A DNA stretch of 64,000 nt from Bacteroidales bacterium (GCA_017412115.1 JAFPYR010000117.1:1-64000), one strand, 5' to 3'; positions 16,055 through 25,772 are shown, counted from the stretch's first letter. Numbers and translations: made by a program. The notes: generated from the letters alone by a model not told the origin.

Positions 16055-16657
16055 TCAAAAATTATCGGGTGAAAAGAACCTTTCGTTAATTTCGCTACGT
16101 ATCAATTCAAAAAACTGAGTAAACTCGCTGTCAAAAGCATCATAATTTTTTATAACAATTTCAATGGCTTTGTCGCCGTAACAAGGCAGCGAAGTTTTAA
16201 AAGACATTGTTCTTAATGCCGCTTTTATACCGTCCAAGGTTTCATAACTTTTCAGACGGTCGGTTAAAATAAGGTGCGGAACAGTTTCTTTTGCCGAAGT
16301 GGGAAAATAACCAATATTTTTTACGCACAAAGAATAAAACGAATTGCAAAAATTCTCCAAAGGAATTTGAGAATAACGTTTCCAATTTTTAGCGAGATAA
16401 TAATCATAAATAACATCAATCACAACGCCCGAATAAAGTCCGAACCAAGGCCTCATCCTCATTATCGAACGCTGAACAATCGAATTAGTATCGGTAAAAC
16501 TATCAATAAATCTGTGCATTAAAACACCTTTTACAATATCAGGCGGAAATTTTGACGAAAAACTCCCGACGGTTCCTTTTACCCAATCCCCGATAAAATT
16601 ACCGATTTTAACAAGCGGTTTTTCCCCCGCCAAATATATGTGAGCTAAATAGTTCAT
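16055..16657 (-). CDS. acpH: Acyl carrier protein phosphodiesterase
   Basis: About 200 residues, family DUF479/AcpH, which removes 4'-phosphopantetheine from holo-ACP. The start NYLAHIYLA and the motif VLMHRFIDSFTD carry the His and Asp residues proposed to bind Mn2+; GNFIGDWVKG and VIDVIYDYYLAKNW match other conserved blocks. Its ATG overlaps the stop of the true frame of the ABC permease gene (ATGA, 16654-16657), so it is the last gene of that operon and translationally coupled. The functional link between ACP recycling and the exporter is unknown. Confidence 0.87.
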   Translation of the reverse strand: MNYLAHIYLAGEKPLVKIGNFIGDWVKGTVGSFSSKFPPDIVKGVLMHRFIDSFTDTNSIVQRSIMRMRPWFGLYSGVVIDVIYDYYLAKNWKRYSQIPLENFCNSFYSLCVKNIGYFPTSAKETVPHLILTDRLKSYETLDGIKAALRTMSFKTSLPCYGDKAIEIVIKNYDAFDSEFTQFFELIRSEINERFFSPDNF

Positions 16658-18032
16658 TCTCTCCTCAAAGCGTTCAAAGGGTCGATTTTGGAGGCTTTAC
16701 CCGCCGGATATATCGAAGCCGCAATGCTGACAACAACCGAAAACAAAACGGACAACAATACAATTTCCCAAGAATACGTAAAATATTCGATATTACTGTC
16801 AATAAAATTTTCGAGTTGGGAATTTGCAATCTGCTTGAGGCGGCCGAAGCTATTTTTCCGCACAAAACACCAATCAAACCGCCTGCAAATCCTATCATGG
16901 CAGCCTCAAAATAAAAAATCAATTTCACCTGAGAACTTGTTGCACCCAAAGATTTCATAATTCCGATTTCTTTGCGACGTTCATAAATTGCCATTAAAAG
17001 CGTATTAACAATACCGAAAACAGAAAGCACCAAAGCAATGATTCCAACCGCAGCCAAAATCGAATCCAACATAAAAAACACTCTCTCAAAATCGTCCAAT
17101 TTGTCGCCGATACTGAAAACTTGAAAACCGTCAGCCTCTGCCTCGTTTTTCACTTTTCGTAGCATAGAATGTTCTTTTACTCTGACGTGCAAGGAATTAT
17201 ATTTTCCGTATTTTCCGGCATTTCCGTTAATAATATCATAAACGTTTTGCAAATCAATGCAAGGAATATATTCACAGGTTTTTGTCGGCAAGAAAATTCC
17301 GTCGCTGAAAATTCCAGCCGAAAAAGAATTAGTCTCCACAATGCCTTTGACCCTCAAAATTGTAGTATCGTTTTTTAGCGGCAATTGTTTTTTTGAAGAG
17401 GTGATAAGGTCGATTTTTTCAATATCGAAAATCTTCGTAATGATTTCAATATCAGCACCGATAATAGAATCTGCCGGCATCAGGACAGAAGAAGGACTCT
17501 CCGAAGAAATTTTGTCGGTATAAATGCCCATACGGTTCAAAACGTTTTTCGACAAAACCACGCACGGCTCACTTTCCGAACTATAAAATTCTCCGAGTTT
17601 AATATTGTCAAAAGGATAAAAACCGCCCATTTTCACGGGTACGGCCTTGATGTTAGCATTAACGGAACGCCCCTTAAAAACTATTACGGCAGGTTTTATT
17701 AATTCGGGAAAAACAACCGCCACTTCGTCCTTTTGTTCCAAATCATAAATCGTGGAATCAGTCAAAGGAACAACCTGACGCTCTGTTGTAAGCAAACGGG
17801 AACTTTGAGGCGAACTGTCAAAACCGAAATCCCTGCTACTGATTGTTAAACCCGTAAAAAGGTCGTTCCTTGACATTTGCGAAGATATATTTTGCGAGAC
17901 GCCTCTGCCCAACGAAACCATAGAGCTCAAAGTGCCGATACCAACCGCAACGCCCAACATCGTCAGAACCGTTCTTAAAGTATTGCGTTTTAAGTTATTA
18001 AAAGCTAATAATATAATGTCGGAAATTTTCAT
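16654..18032 (-). CDS. MacB-family ABC exporter permease, frameshifted near its 3' end
   Basis: Permease of the MacB/LolC type: one N-terminal helix after KISDIILLAFNNLKRNTLRT, a large periplasmic domain (about 45-315), then three helices with the conserved YERRKEIGIMKSLGATSSQV. The first frame loses similarity after GGLIGVLCGK. A second frame supplies the expected end (NSFGRLKQI, a helix with SVLFSVVVSIAASIYPAGKAS and the closing DPLNALRRE), whose stop overlaps the acpH start. Restoring one base in the A5 run (T run 16853-16857 on the plus strand) gives an intact protein of about 459 residues. It is probably an error or a recent mutation. It works with the ATPase just upstream (4-base overlap) to export or extract an unknown substrate, perhaps a lipoprotein or peptide. 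Confidence 0.9.
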
Positions 18033-18724
18033 TTTTTTTGATTAACGGTTGTTTTAATAATTTCGCCGTCGGAAAGCAAAACCGTCTTGTCGGAAACACG
18101 GTTTGCTGTTTCCTTGTCGTGAGTTACCATTATAACCGTAATGTTATGTTTTTTATTGAACATCTGCAAAAGGCTGATAATTTCACCGGAGGTCGCCGTA
18201 TCAAGATTTCCCGTCGGCTCGTCAGCCAAAATAACTTTAGGCTTGTTTGCAAGCGCCCTTGCTATTGCAACCCTTTGAGCCTCTCCGCCCGAAAGCTCTG
18301 ACGGATAATGCAATGCCCTATTATAAAGCCCCATATTGTAAAGCAGTTCGCACGCCCTTGTCTCCCGCAATCTTACTGGATAATTGCTGAAAATAAGCGG
18401 AAGTTTTACATTGTCAATAGCCGTGCGGGTCGGTATCAGATTGAACGACTGAAAAATCATGCCGACGGTAAATTTTCTGTGATAAGAAAGTTCCTTTTCG
18501 GTCATTTCCAAAAGATTTTTGCCGTTATAATACACGCCACCCGTAGCGGAAGTATCCATACCGCCCAAAAGATTGAGCAACGTGGATTTTCCCGAACCGC
18601 TTTTGCCTACTATCGAAACGTATTCGCCTTCCTGAATGTCAAAATTTATATTCCGTAAAGCATAAATTACGTTATCGCCTTTTTTGTAGGTTTTCGATAA
18701 ATTATTAACTTCAATTAAAGCCAA
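18029..18724 (-). CDS. ABC transporter ATPase (MacB/LolD type)
   Basis: Nucleotide-binding subunit, 231 residues. Walker A is GKSGSGKST (40-48), the signature motif is LSGGEAQR, Walker B with the catalytic Glu is VILADEPTG, and the switch His is in VTHDKE. The insertion MIFQSFNLIPTRTA around the Q-loop is typical of the MacB/LolD/FtsE group. The stop overlaps the start of the permease gene by 4 bases. Together with permease and acpH it forms a three-gene operon. Confidence 0.95.
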   Translation of the reverse strand: MALIEVNNLSKTYKKGDNVIYALRNINFDIQEGEYVSIVGKSGSGKSTLLNLLGGMDTSATGGVYYNGKNLLEMTEKELSYHRKFTVGMIFQSFNLIPTRTAIDNVKLPLIFSNYPVRLRETRACELLYNMGLYNRALHYPSELSGGEAQRVAIARALANKPKVILADEPTGNLDTATSGEIISLLQMFNKKHNITVIMVTHDKETANRVSDKTVLLSDGEIIKTTVNQKK

Positions 18725-18792
18725 TTTTCTAAATATTGTTTACAGGGCAAATTTAAATCAAATTTTCGGTTTATGCAACGAAAACATTTTTT

Positions 18793-19305
18793 TTAACGCG
18801 CATTTTGAATAATATCCTCGCCTGAGCCTTTTATAAGCGTTATGCGGAATTTTTCCGAATTGCCGTTTTCCAAATCAACAACGGAATATTCCATTTCTAT
18901 TTTGCCGAAACTTTTGTCGATAACACCTAAGCCGCCTTCTACAGAATAATCGCTACTCAAAGTCCCAGAAAACTCAACCGTAGTGCCCGAAACCGTTGCA
19001 ATGATGTCTTTGCCCAAATTATGAAAATTTGAAATACAGATTTGATTATCAGCTTTTTGCGAAATTTTAACTTCAAAATATTCTGTCAAATCACCTTCCA
19101 CGGCATTACAAACCCAATCGCCACACAAATCCTTAACCGTATAATTGTAATTTATCGGTGAAAGAGATTTTCCGCCGCCTATTTTTCCCATTGATTTTTC
19201 CATTAAATCATCAAACGAGCTGCTCTGATTATCTAACGAGCATTTGCAAGCATAAATCATGGTAAAAATCAAAAACAAAACCGGTAATAATTTTTTCGTT
19301 TTCAT
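18793..19305 (-). CDS. Predicted lipoprotein of unknown function
   Basis: A 170-residue protein with a lipoprotein signal peptide (MKTKKLLPVLF, hydrophobic core, Cys near residue 20 in MIYACKC). The rest is predicted to be mainly beta strands, with a lipocalin-like look (LCGDWVCNAVEG as a possible first strand, then EYFEVKI and VEFSGTL), but I do not recognise a family. It lies between the helicase gene and the ABC operon on the same strand. It has an unusually strong Shine-Dalgarno for this genome, suggesting good expression. Confidence 0.7.
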   Translation of the reverse strand: MKTKKLLPVLFLIFTMIYACKCSLDNQSSSFDDLMEKSMGKIGGGKSLSPINYNYTVKDLCGDWVCNAVEGDLTEYFEVKISQKADNQICISNFHNLGKDIIATVSGTTVEFSGTLSSDYSVEGGLGVIDKSFGKIEMEYSVVDLENGNSEKFRITLIKGSGEDIIQNAR

Positions 19306-19310
19306 ACCAA

Positions 19311-19318
19311 CCTCCTTT
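19311..19318 (-). promoter_or_regulatory. Strong Shine-Dalgarno (AAAGGAGG) of the lipoprotein gene
   Basis: AAAGGAGG is five bases before the ATG at 19305. Most genes here lack such a site, as is common in Bacteroidota. Confidence 0.7.
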
Positions 19319-19340
19319 CTTTTTTTTAAAAAAGATAACT

Positions 19341-22300
19341 TTATTGAGAAAATTCCACAATTTTGGACTGTTCAACGTAATAAAGATAAGATTTTACGTT
19401 AGGAAAGCCCATTTGTTTGAGCAAAGCGGCATATTCCAAAATCTGGTCTTTGTATTGTTCGTGTTCGCTTCCGAATTTAAAATCTATCACAACCGTCTGA
19501 TTTTCATTTGACAAAACTCTGTCAGGAATCCTAATTGCGCCCTCCAAGGTAAGAAGTGCGCTTTCGGTATAAACTTTCGTCCAATCTCTTGAAAACCAAC
19601 CTTTTACTTGAGGATTTTTGAAAGCCTCTTCCAATTTTAAAGACAATTCCTTTTGTTGAGCCTCCGTTATTCTGCCTTGAAATTTCATCTCCGACAAAAC
19701 CTCAGGATAATCCTCCTGATATTCAATCCGCGAAAAAACATCGTGCATAAAAAGTCCGTAATTGATTTTTTCCTGCAAAAACGGATTTTGTTTTATGAAG
19801 AAATCCGCAAAATTAGATTTAACGGCAAGTTTTTCCTCCCACGGCGAATTTTTGAAAGAAGAAAGTTCAAAACCCTTGGATTTTATTTTAAAACCATCAA
19901 GTTCTATTTTGTGATTTTCGTCAATCAAAAGCGTTTTAGACTCCTCGTCGTAATAATCAGAAAGTTTAATAACAGGATTTTTTGTTTCTGCCACATCGTC
20001 TTGATTGATACACATATACAACAAATCTCCGACAGTGGAAATTTTTTGTTTGTCTTGAGAATAAGGCGCGTAAATATGCAACTGATCAACGGCACGGGTT
20101 AAAGCCACGTACAAAAGATTGAGCGAATCAACATACATATTCCGTTTTTCTTCCAAATAATAATCCTTGAAATAAGATTTCAACAAATCTTTTGAATATT
20201 TCACGGGCAAGATTGGCAAAGATTTAAACTTACTCTCTTTAGGACATTTCACCCAAATATAATTTGATCTCAAACCGCTTGTTTCTTCCATATCCCAATC
20301 GCAAAAAGGCACAAACTGTATGCTGAAATCCAAACCTTTGGATTTGTGAACGGTCATAACATTTACAGCGTCTTGACTTTCAGATGGTTGCACGGCGGTT
20401 TTAACGCCTAATTTGTCCCACCAATCAACAAAACGGTTCAAATCCGAGGAATACATCTGCGTAAAACTCAAAATGCAATCCTCAAAAGTTCTTAAATATT
20501 CCGCATCGCCCGAAAATCTTTCAAGCGAATAAAAAGCTATAATTTTTTCTACTAAATCAAAAAGCGGTAAATCCGAATAAGTTTCAGCGATTCTGTCAAA
20601 ACCCTCCGGCATAAAATTTTTGTCCGCATTTACGGCTTTAAAAATCTCATCATCCTGAATATCAAGCGAATTAATAAGACAATAAGTCCTCATCATTTCG
20701 GCTTTTGCAAAACAATCCTCAGGATTGAGAATATATTTCATGGTATTTACAACAAGTTTTACAGGCAAAGAATTAGCGATATAAAGCGAATCGCCGGAGA
20801 TAACGTCATAACCTTCAGCTCCTGAAACTTGCCTCTGATACTGCAAAAGAAATTTTACGATAAGAGCCGCCTCGGTTTTCTTTCTGACCAAAACACAGAT
20901 TTTTTTAGGTTTAACCCCTAACTTCAAAAGCGAATCAATTTCGTTTGCCATTCGGTTAAGAGCCTTTGTCTGAAACTCACTTGCCGGCAAATCGGGAATC
21001 AACAAATTTTCGTTATCTGAGGTGGCCTCTTCCTCGTCTTCTGATTCGGACTTCTTTTTGCCTTTAACAGGAATAAAAACCACTTGAGTTTTTCCACCGC
21101 TACGGTCTTTGTTTTGAGGAAGATTTTGATAAGAATCCGAATAAATATCTTCCAAAAGCGAAAAATCAAGTTCCTCGCCCGAAAAATTTTTAAGCATTCT
21201 GACAGCCTTAGAGAAAACGGCGTCGTTAAAATCAACGATATTTTTTTTAGAACGCCAATTAACGTCAAGAGTTTTAATATTGATGCTCTCTTTTCCTAAT
21301 TGCGACTGAACACCAGAATTCAAAAGCGACCAATCCCCTCCCCTAAAACGGTAAACGGATTGTTTGACATCGCCGACAATCATATTATTAAAACCCTGAG
21401 CTAAAGCGTTTTCAATCAGCGGTTTGAAACAGTTCCACTGAAAAAGCGAGGTATCTTGAAATTCGTCGATAAAAATATGGTCGAACTTGTTTCCGACCCT
21501 TTCAAAAATAAACGGCGCATCGTTTCCGGCGATAACGGAATTCAAAAAAGCCGGTCCGTCCGAAATCATTATCGTGCGGTTTTCTTTTCGGTATTCGGGC
21601 AAAAGTCTTGCAATATCACCGATTAACATAAACGCATAAAAATCTTTTCGGATAATTTTAGCGGTAATAAAATCCAAAGCGGAATTTTCGATAAGTGAAA
21701 CCGCCTCCTCCAAAAGCGGAATAAGTTTTTTTTGCAAAACGGGAACCGCATCTTTTTGTATAAGAGTCGGCTTTTTAGTGAGCCAATTATCGGATTCTAA
21801 CATCTTTTGAACGGTTTTTGAAACTTCGGCACCGTCCAATTTTTTCGTTAAAAAGTTGCAACAAATCTCAACATCACGACCAAATTCCTTCGGAGAATTA
21901 ATACCATAAAGGTTTGAAATATTTTCGATTTCCTCAGCCGCACGTTTTGAAATATCAGAGGTTTTTTCAAGATAATCGCTATAAATCAAATTGACTAATT
22001 CCAAAGATTTTTTGAAATAATCCTTTTTTTCGTCGTCAGGCATTTCCACCTGAATTTTTTCCAAATCCTTGAACCTCTCGGTAAAAATCAATTTCGCTAC
22101 TTCCTCTACCTGAGCCCTAAAATCCCAATTCTGACCGTCCTTAACGTTTTTTTCAGCCATCTGGAGCAGTTGATTTCTAAGGGAAGTATCCTCGTCAGAA
22201 AGTTTAAAAAGCATATCAATCAAATCCGACAAAACCACACTTTCATCAGTCTGCGTCGAAAAGCCGGAATTGATGTTAATATCATAACAAAAAGCTCTTA

Positions 22301-22688
22301 AAATTCTTTGAACAAAAGAATCGATGGTTTTAAGATTGAAATCGGAATAATTATGCAAAACGGCGCTCAAAATTTGCTTTGCCCTCAAAGAAACTTTTTG
22401 AGGCGTAAACTGAGGATATTTTTTGCAAATATCTTCAACATAAACGCTTTGAGAATTTTTAGAAAGGTTTTCCAACTCTCTTAAAATTCTTTCTTTCATT
22501 TCGCCCGCCGCCTTATTCGTAAAAGTTACGGCAAGAATCCTCGAAAATGCAGCCGTATCATTGAAAATTTCAGAAGAATCCGTGCTGATTTTATCAGGAG
22601 CTTGACTCGCAAAAGCCTCAGAAATATATTCTCCTGTCAAAACGTGCGTTTTTCCGCTGCCCGCCGAGGCCTTGTAAATGTTAAGCAT
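19341..22688 (-). CDS. UvrD/RecB-like helicase-nuclease (AddA-like)
   Basis: A 1,115-residue superfamily 1 helicase with a C-terminal nuclease. Walker A is ASAGSGKT (8-15); other helicase motifs are ILAVTFTNKAAGEMKERI, FDHIFIDEFQDTS, GDVKQSVYRFRGGD, NVMTVHKSKGLDF and LLYVALTRA. Near the C-terminus AIRIPDRVL and VVIDFKFG give the PD-(D/E)XK nuclease core. This is the layout of AddA/RecB enzymes that resect double-strand breaks. The normal partner AddB is not adjacent on either side, so it may be elsewhere. I see no four-Cys Fe-S cluster here (AddB carries it). It starts 29 bases after the UbiB-like gene. Confidence 0.88.
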   Translation of the reverse strand: MLNIYKASAGSGKTHVLTGEYISEAFASQAPDKISTDSSEIFNDTAAFSRILAVTFTNKAAGEMKERILRELENLSKNSQSVYVEDICKKYPQFTPQKVSLRAKQILSAVLHNYSDFNLKTIDSFVQRILRAFCYDININSGFSTQTDESVVLSDLIDMLFKLSDEDTSLRNQLLQMAEKNVKDGQNWDFRAQVEEVAKLIFTERFKDLEKIQVEMPDDEKKDYFKKSLELVNLIYSDYLEKTSDISKRAAEEIENISNLYGINSPKEFGRDVEICCNFLTKKLDGAEVSKTVQKMLESDNWLTKKPTLIQKDAVPVLQKKLIPLLEEAVSLIENSALDFITAKIIRKDFYAFMLIGDIARLLPEYRKENRTIMISDGPAFLNSVIAGNDAPFIFERVGNKFDHIFIDEFQDTSLFQWNCFKPLIENALAQGFNNMIVGDVKQSVYRFRGGDWSLLNSGVQSQLGKESINIKTLDVNWRSKKNIVDFNDAVFSKAVRMLKNFSGEELDFSLLEDIYSDSYQNLPQNKDRSGGKTQVVFIPVKGKKKSESEDEEEATSDNENLLIPDLPASEFQTKALNRMANEIDSLLKLGVKPKKICVLVRKKTEAALIVKFLLQYQRQVSGAEGYDVISGDSLYIANSLPVKLVVNTMKYILNPEDCFAKAEMMRTYCLINSLDIQDDEIFKAVNADKNFMPEGFDRIAETYSDLPLFDLVEKIIAFYSLERFSGDAEYLRTFEDCILSFTQMYSSDLNRFVDWWDKLGVKTAVQPSESQDAVNVMTVHKSKGLDFSIQFVPFCDWDMEETSGLRSNYIWVKCPKESKFKSLPILPVKYSKDLLKSYFKDYYLEEKRNMYVDSLNLLYVALTRAVDQLHIYAPYSQDKQKISTVGDLLYMCINQDDVAETKNPVIKLSDYYDEESKTLLIDENHKIELDGFKIKSKGFELSSFKNSPWEEKLAVKSNFADFFIKQNPFLQEKINYGLFMHDVFSRIEYQEDYPEVLSEMKFQGRITEAQQKELSLKLEEAFKNPQVKGWFSRDWTKVYTESALLTLEGAIRIPDRVLSNENQTVVIDFKFGSEHEQYKDQILEYAALLKQMGFPNVKSYLYYVEQSKIVEFSQ

Positions 22689-22717
22689 AGCAAATTTTAC
22701 GTATATTTTTTATCAGA

Positions 22718-24424
22718 TTAATCCTGTTCAGTATCGTTTTTCTCCTCGACCCTGAATCTCGTACCTAAAGCATAAACTATCAGCAAGACTGTTAAAAACG
22801 AAGCTGCGGCAAAACCTATCAAGCTGAAAAGCGGCACTGAAAATACTTTGTACGAATCTCCCGAAAATACCATTATCACCGTTGATGACAAAATCAAAAC
22901 CACGATAAACAACGTGTAAATCAATTTGTTAGCCACAACGTCAATTCTTCTGATAAAATGTCTGAAATCCGTAATATTAAGATTTCCCGAAAGTTCGCCG
23001 CGCCGGATTTTCTTTAAGATAACGGAAAGTTCCAAAGGCGAATTTTCCAAAAAATCCCCCGCTTGTGAAAGATTTTGCGTTAAATGATTTTTGAACCTTT
23101 CAGGCGACATTCTCTCCAACTGAAGTTTTTTGCCGTAAGGTTTGAAAAATTCCGAAATCAAACAAGTCGGTGTAATGCTAAGGGCAATATCTTCGGCATT
23201 TGACAAAGCTGTAAAAGCGGTAAAAACCACGCCCGGGACTGCGATTTTGTGTTTGTAAGCAATCCTCATAATCCCGAACGAAAATTCCCGCATATAATGT
23301 TCTGAAGATTCCATAAAATACAGATTATCAACTAAATACTGTACATCATCCTTAAAAGCGCGATAATCATAAATTTCGGAATCATAAGAGATTTTTCTAA
23401 GACTGTTGGCAAGGACTCTGGAATTTTGAGTCGTAAGAGCGGCAACAATATCGCAAATAAGATTTCTCTGAACCGTTGTTAAAAGCCTTGTAGAGCCAAA
23501 ATCCCAAAACAAAACTCTTCCGTCCGGCATTATTCTAACCGCTCCGTCAGAGAGTTGTCCGACAAAAAGTCCCGTATTAAGCATGCCCGAAATATAAGAT
23601 TTCAAAAACGTGTCCGAAACTTTTCTATAGTCAAGTCCCCATGACAAAAATTCACGGGCATCGGTTATCGAAACGGAATTGTAATAAGTTGTTACTAAAG
23701 TAGATTGCGTAGAATACCTGGAAAAAACCTGAGGCACTACAAAGTCAGAGATTTGTTTATAAGCCTTTGCAAAACGCTTAATCATTTCCGCCTCACGGGT
23801 TAAGTCGAATTTTTTCATAAGCAGTTTTTCAAAAGCATTAATAATTCCTAAAGGATCGTCAATACCTTTGTTTTTAAGATAACCGGAAAAAAGAAAGGCA
23901 AGACGTTTTAGAAGTTTTATATCAGAAACGGCATTATCCAAGGCACCAGGCAAAAGGATTTTGATAGCAACATCCTCACCCGTCAAAAGTTTTGCTCTGA
24001 AAGTTCTCGAATAACCCTCCTGAATAAAACTATAATTATCAAAATACGAAAAAGTTTTTTCAACGCTGAAATTCGTTGATTTCTCAAAAATCTCTACCGC
24101 CGTACTTTTCAAAAAGGCTTCGGTTTTGAATTCCAAATTATAAAATTCCGAAATCAATTCCTGCGGCAAAATATCCGGTCTTGAACACAAAAATTTTGCA
24201 AAATTTACAGCCGTCGGACCGAGCTCCTGAGTTGCTAACCTTACTCTCTGCCAAATATTCAGAGTAGTATCAACCTCAAATCCTAATTTACCGGCTCTGC
24301 CTTTTAGAATTTTATCAAAAGCCTTACCCGAGGCAAGGGGCGCGATTCCGTATTTCAACAATATGGTAAGCGCATTGTTAAGGCTGTCAAGTATTTTAGG
24401 ATTTTTCGGCGATTTTAAAGACAT
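22718..24424 (-). CDS. UbiB/AarF (ABC1) fold protein with degenerate catalytic motifs
   Basis: A 568-residue protein with the ABC1/UbiB kinase-like fold and two C-terminal membrane helices (about 505-550). Several blocks are clear: ELGPTAVNFAKFLCSRPDILP, VAIKILLPG with the ATP-binding Lys, DLTREAEMIKRF and WDFGS. Key motifs are altered. The KxGQ motif is NFAK, the Ala-rich loop is replaced by EGYSRTF, and the catalytic-loop block usually HADPHPGN reads VGQLSDGA, so the catalytic Asp and Asn are missing. It may be a pseudokinase or use a different mechanism. The two phasin-like genes lie directly upstream in the operon; UbiB-like genes next to phasins are seen in other bacteria too. A role in quinone or lipid handling is possible. 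Confidence 0.85.
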   Translation of the reverse strand: MSLKSPKNPKILDSLNNALTILLKYGIAPLASGKAFDKILKGRAGKLGFEVDTTLNIWQRVRLATQELGPTAVNFAKFLCSRPDILPQELISEFYNLEFKTEAFLKSTAVEIFEKSTNFSVEKTFSYFDNYSFIQEGYSRTFRAKLLTGEDVAIKILLPGALDNAVSDIKLLKRLAFLFSGYLKNKGIDDPLGIINAFEKLLMKKFDLTREAEMIKRFAKAYKQISDFVVPQVFSRYSTQSTLVTTYYNSVSITDAREFLSWGLDYRKVSDTFLKSYISGMLNTGLFVGQLSDGAVRIMPDGRVLFWDFGSTRLLTTVQRNLICDIVAALTTQNSRVLANSLRKISYDSEIYDYRAFKDDVQYLVDNLYFMESSEHYMREFSFGIMRIAYKHKIAVPGVVFTAFTALSNAEDIALSITPTCLISEFFKPYGKKLQLERMSPERFKNHLTQNLSQAGDFLENSPLELSVILKKIRRGELSGNLNITDFRHFIRRIDVVANKLIYTLFIVVLILSSTVIMVFSGDSYKVFSVPLFSLIGFAAASFLTVLLIVYALGTRFRVEEKNDTEQD

Positions 24425-24430
24425 CGGATT

Positions 24431-24718
24431 TTATAGTTTTGTAAGTTTTTCCAAAATAGTTACCCTTCTTTTGAGAGCCGATATTTCTTCAGGGGTGGCA
24501 ATATCCATTTTTTCGTACATCTTGCGGATAAGCTCGTAAACGGTTTTTTCAAAATCCTGAGATTTATCGAAAATACCGTTTTTTATGTTTTCAAAAATAG
24601 ACGAACCCCTACTGTCGCTTATTTTGTTGCTTTCAACAAGTTTGTCAAAAGTTTTTTTAACGACAGAAACAGCCTCCTCTGCAAATTTATTGCCGACAGA
24701 TGACAACATATCAACCAT
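24431..24718 (-). CDS. Phasin-like coiled-coil protein 1
   Basis: A 95-residue, charged, mostly helical protein resembling the phasin/PhaF-PhaI group: amphipathic helix (GNKFAEEAVSVVKKTFDKLV), a middle region with alternating charge, and an ending ATPEEISALKRRVTILEKL that looks like a short coiled coil. It ends 6 bases before the UbiB-like gene. It is a shorter paralogue of the next protein and shares the TPEE/TKSE-E-LK-R-LEKL tail. Phasins coat polyester or lipid surfaces, but no PHA synthase gene is seen here. Confidence 0.75.
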   Translation of the reverse strand: MVDMLSSVGNKFAEEAVSVVKKTFDKLVESNKISDSRGSSIFENIKNGIFDKSQDFEKTVYELIRKMYEKMDIATPEEISALKRRVTILEKLTKL

Positions 24719-24756
24719 AATCAGATTTTTTCTCTTTATGTTTTTAGTTTTTCTCC

Positions 24757-25101
24757 TTAATCCAAACCGGCAACTATTTTTTCAAGGGCTTCAATTCTTT
24801 TTTTGAGTTCCTCGACCTCCGATTTAGTAGCAGGACGTATTTTTTGCAAAGCATCGTTAATCGTAGTACGGATTTTTGACTCGATGTCTTTGGTTTTATT
24901 ATCTATGTTTGAAGAAAATTCGTCTACGATTTTTTTGCCTTCCTCTTTAGAAATTTTCTTCTCTCCGATAAGTTCTTTAACGGCGTTTTCTACTCTTTCT
25001 TTAGCATTAACAGCCATTCCTACACCTTGATAAAGGATTTTTTTGAGCAAATCATTAACGGTATCACCGTTTTGTTTGTTATCTTTTTCTTCTTCTGCCA
25101 T
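24757..25101 (-). CDS. Phasin-like coiled-coil protein 2
   Basis: A 115-residue protein of the phasin-like group (COG3937 type): LLKKILYQGVGMAVNAKERVEN, then KKISKEEGKKIVDEF, and a C-terminal coiled coil ATKSEVEELKKRIEALEKIV. It begins the cluster of phasin-like, phasin-like and UbiB-like genes, 38 bases before its paralogue. The two paralogues share the layout and the tail, indicating local duplication. Function here is unknown; membrane or granule surface association is an inference. Confidence 0.8.
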   Translation of the reverse strand: MAEEEKDNKQNGDTVNDLLKKILYQGVGMAVNAKERVENAVKELIGEKKISKEEGKKIVDEFSSNIDNKTKDIESKIRTTINDALQKIRPATKSEVEELKKRIEALEKIVAGLD

Positions 25102-25195
25102 GTTAATTAAAAATTTTAATAGTTTGTATTGACCAAAAGTAATTGTTTTTTTCTATTTCTGCAACTTTTTTTACTAAAAAAACTCTTTTTTTTCG

Positions 25196-25771
25196 TTAAT
25201 TGCAGCCCATCCAACCGTAAAGCGTTGAAATCAAAGAATATACGGTTTTAAAAACCAAATAACCCGTAAAAGAAATCAAAAGAATTCCCACCACGGATTT
25301 TATGGCACTTCGTTTTACCTCGCTGATAATTTCCTTATCGTCTTCCACGTAACCCACTATAAGTCTGTAGTTTTTGGCGTAAGACTTATGAAAAAAGTCC
25401 AACAAATCACCCACGTATGGAATAAGACCTATTAAAGCGTCCAAAAAAGTATTATAAAGTACGGCTAAGGTCAAGGCTAAGGATTTTATCTTGAAAATAG
25501 AAACGTACAAAAAAGGCAAAGTAGCTAGGGAGGTTATCAAATCGCCGATTGCCGGCAAAAAAAATCCCGCAATACCGTCCAAATAATATTTATCAAAAAG
25601 CGTTGAAATGCCTTTGACTAATTTATAAGACGGCTCTTTTTCGAGTTTTTCTCTCGCCTGATTTTTTTTTTGACGACGCAGTTCCTCATTCTGAACCGAC
25701 AAATCTATCTGAGACTTTTCCTCTTCTTTAGCAAGACCTAAATCTCGCCTTACATCATCTCTCCTACCCAT
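25196..25771 (-). CDS. DUF4112 membrane protein
   Basis: About 191 residues. A charged N-terminal region of some 55 residues (MGRRDDVRRDLGLAKEEEK) precedes a DUF4112 domain with its signature LDALIGLIPYVGDLLDFFHKS, and two or three hydrophobic segments, the last near the C-terminus. I start at the ATG at 25771, one base after the stop of the coiled-coil gene; a TTG at 25783 overlaps that gene. No function is known for DUF4112. It belongs to the same strand run as the phasin-like and UbiB-like genes. Confidence 0.82.
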   Translation of the reverse strand: MGRRDDVRRDLGLAKEEEKSQIDLSVQNEELRRQKKNQAREKLEKEPSYKLVKGISTLFDKYYLDGIAGFFLPAIGDLITSLATLPFLYVSIFKIKSLALTLAVLYNTFLDALIGLIPYVGDLLDFFHKSYAKNYRLIVGYVEDDKEIISEVKRSAIKSVVGILLISFTGYLVFKTVYSLISTLYGWMGCN

Positions 25772-25772
25772 T

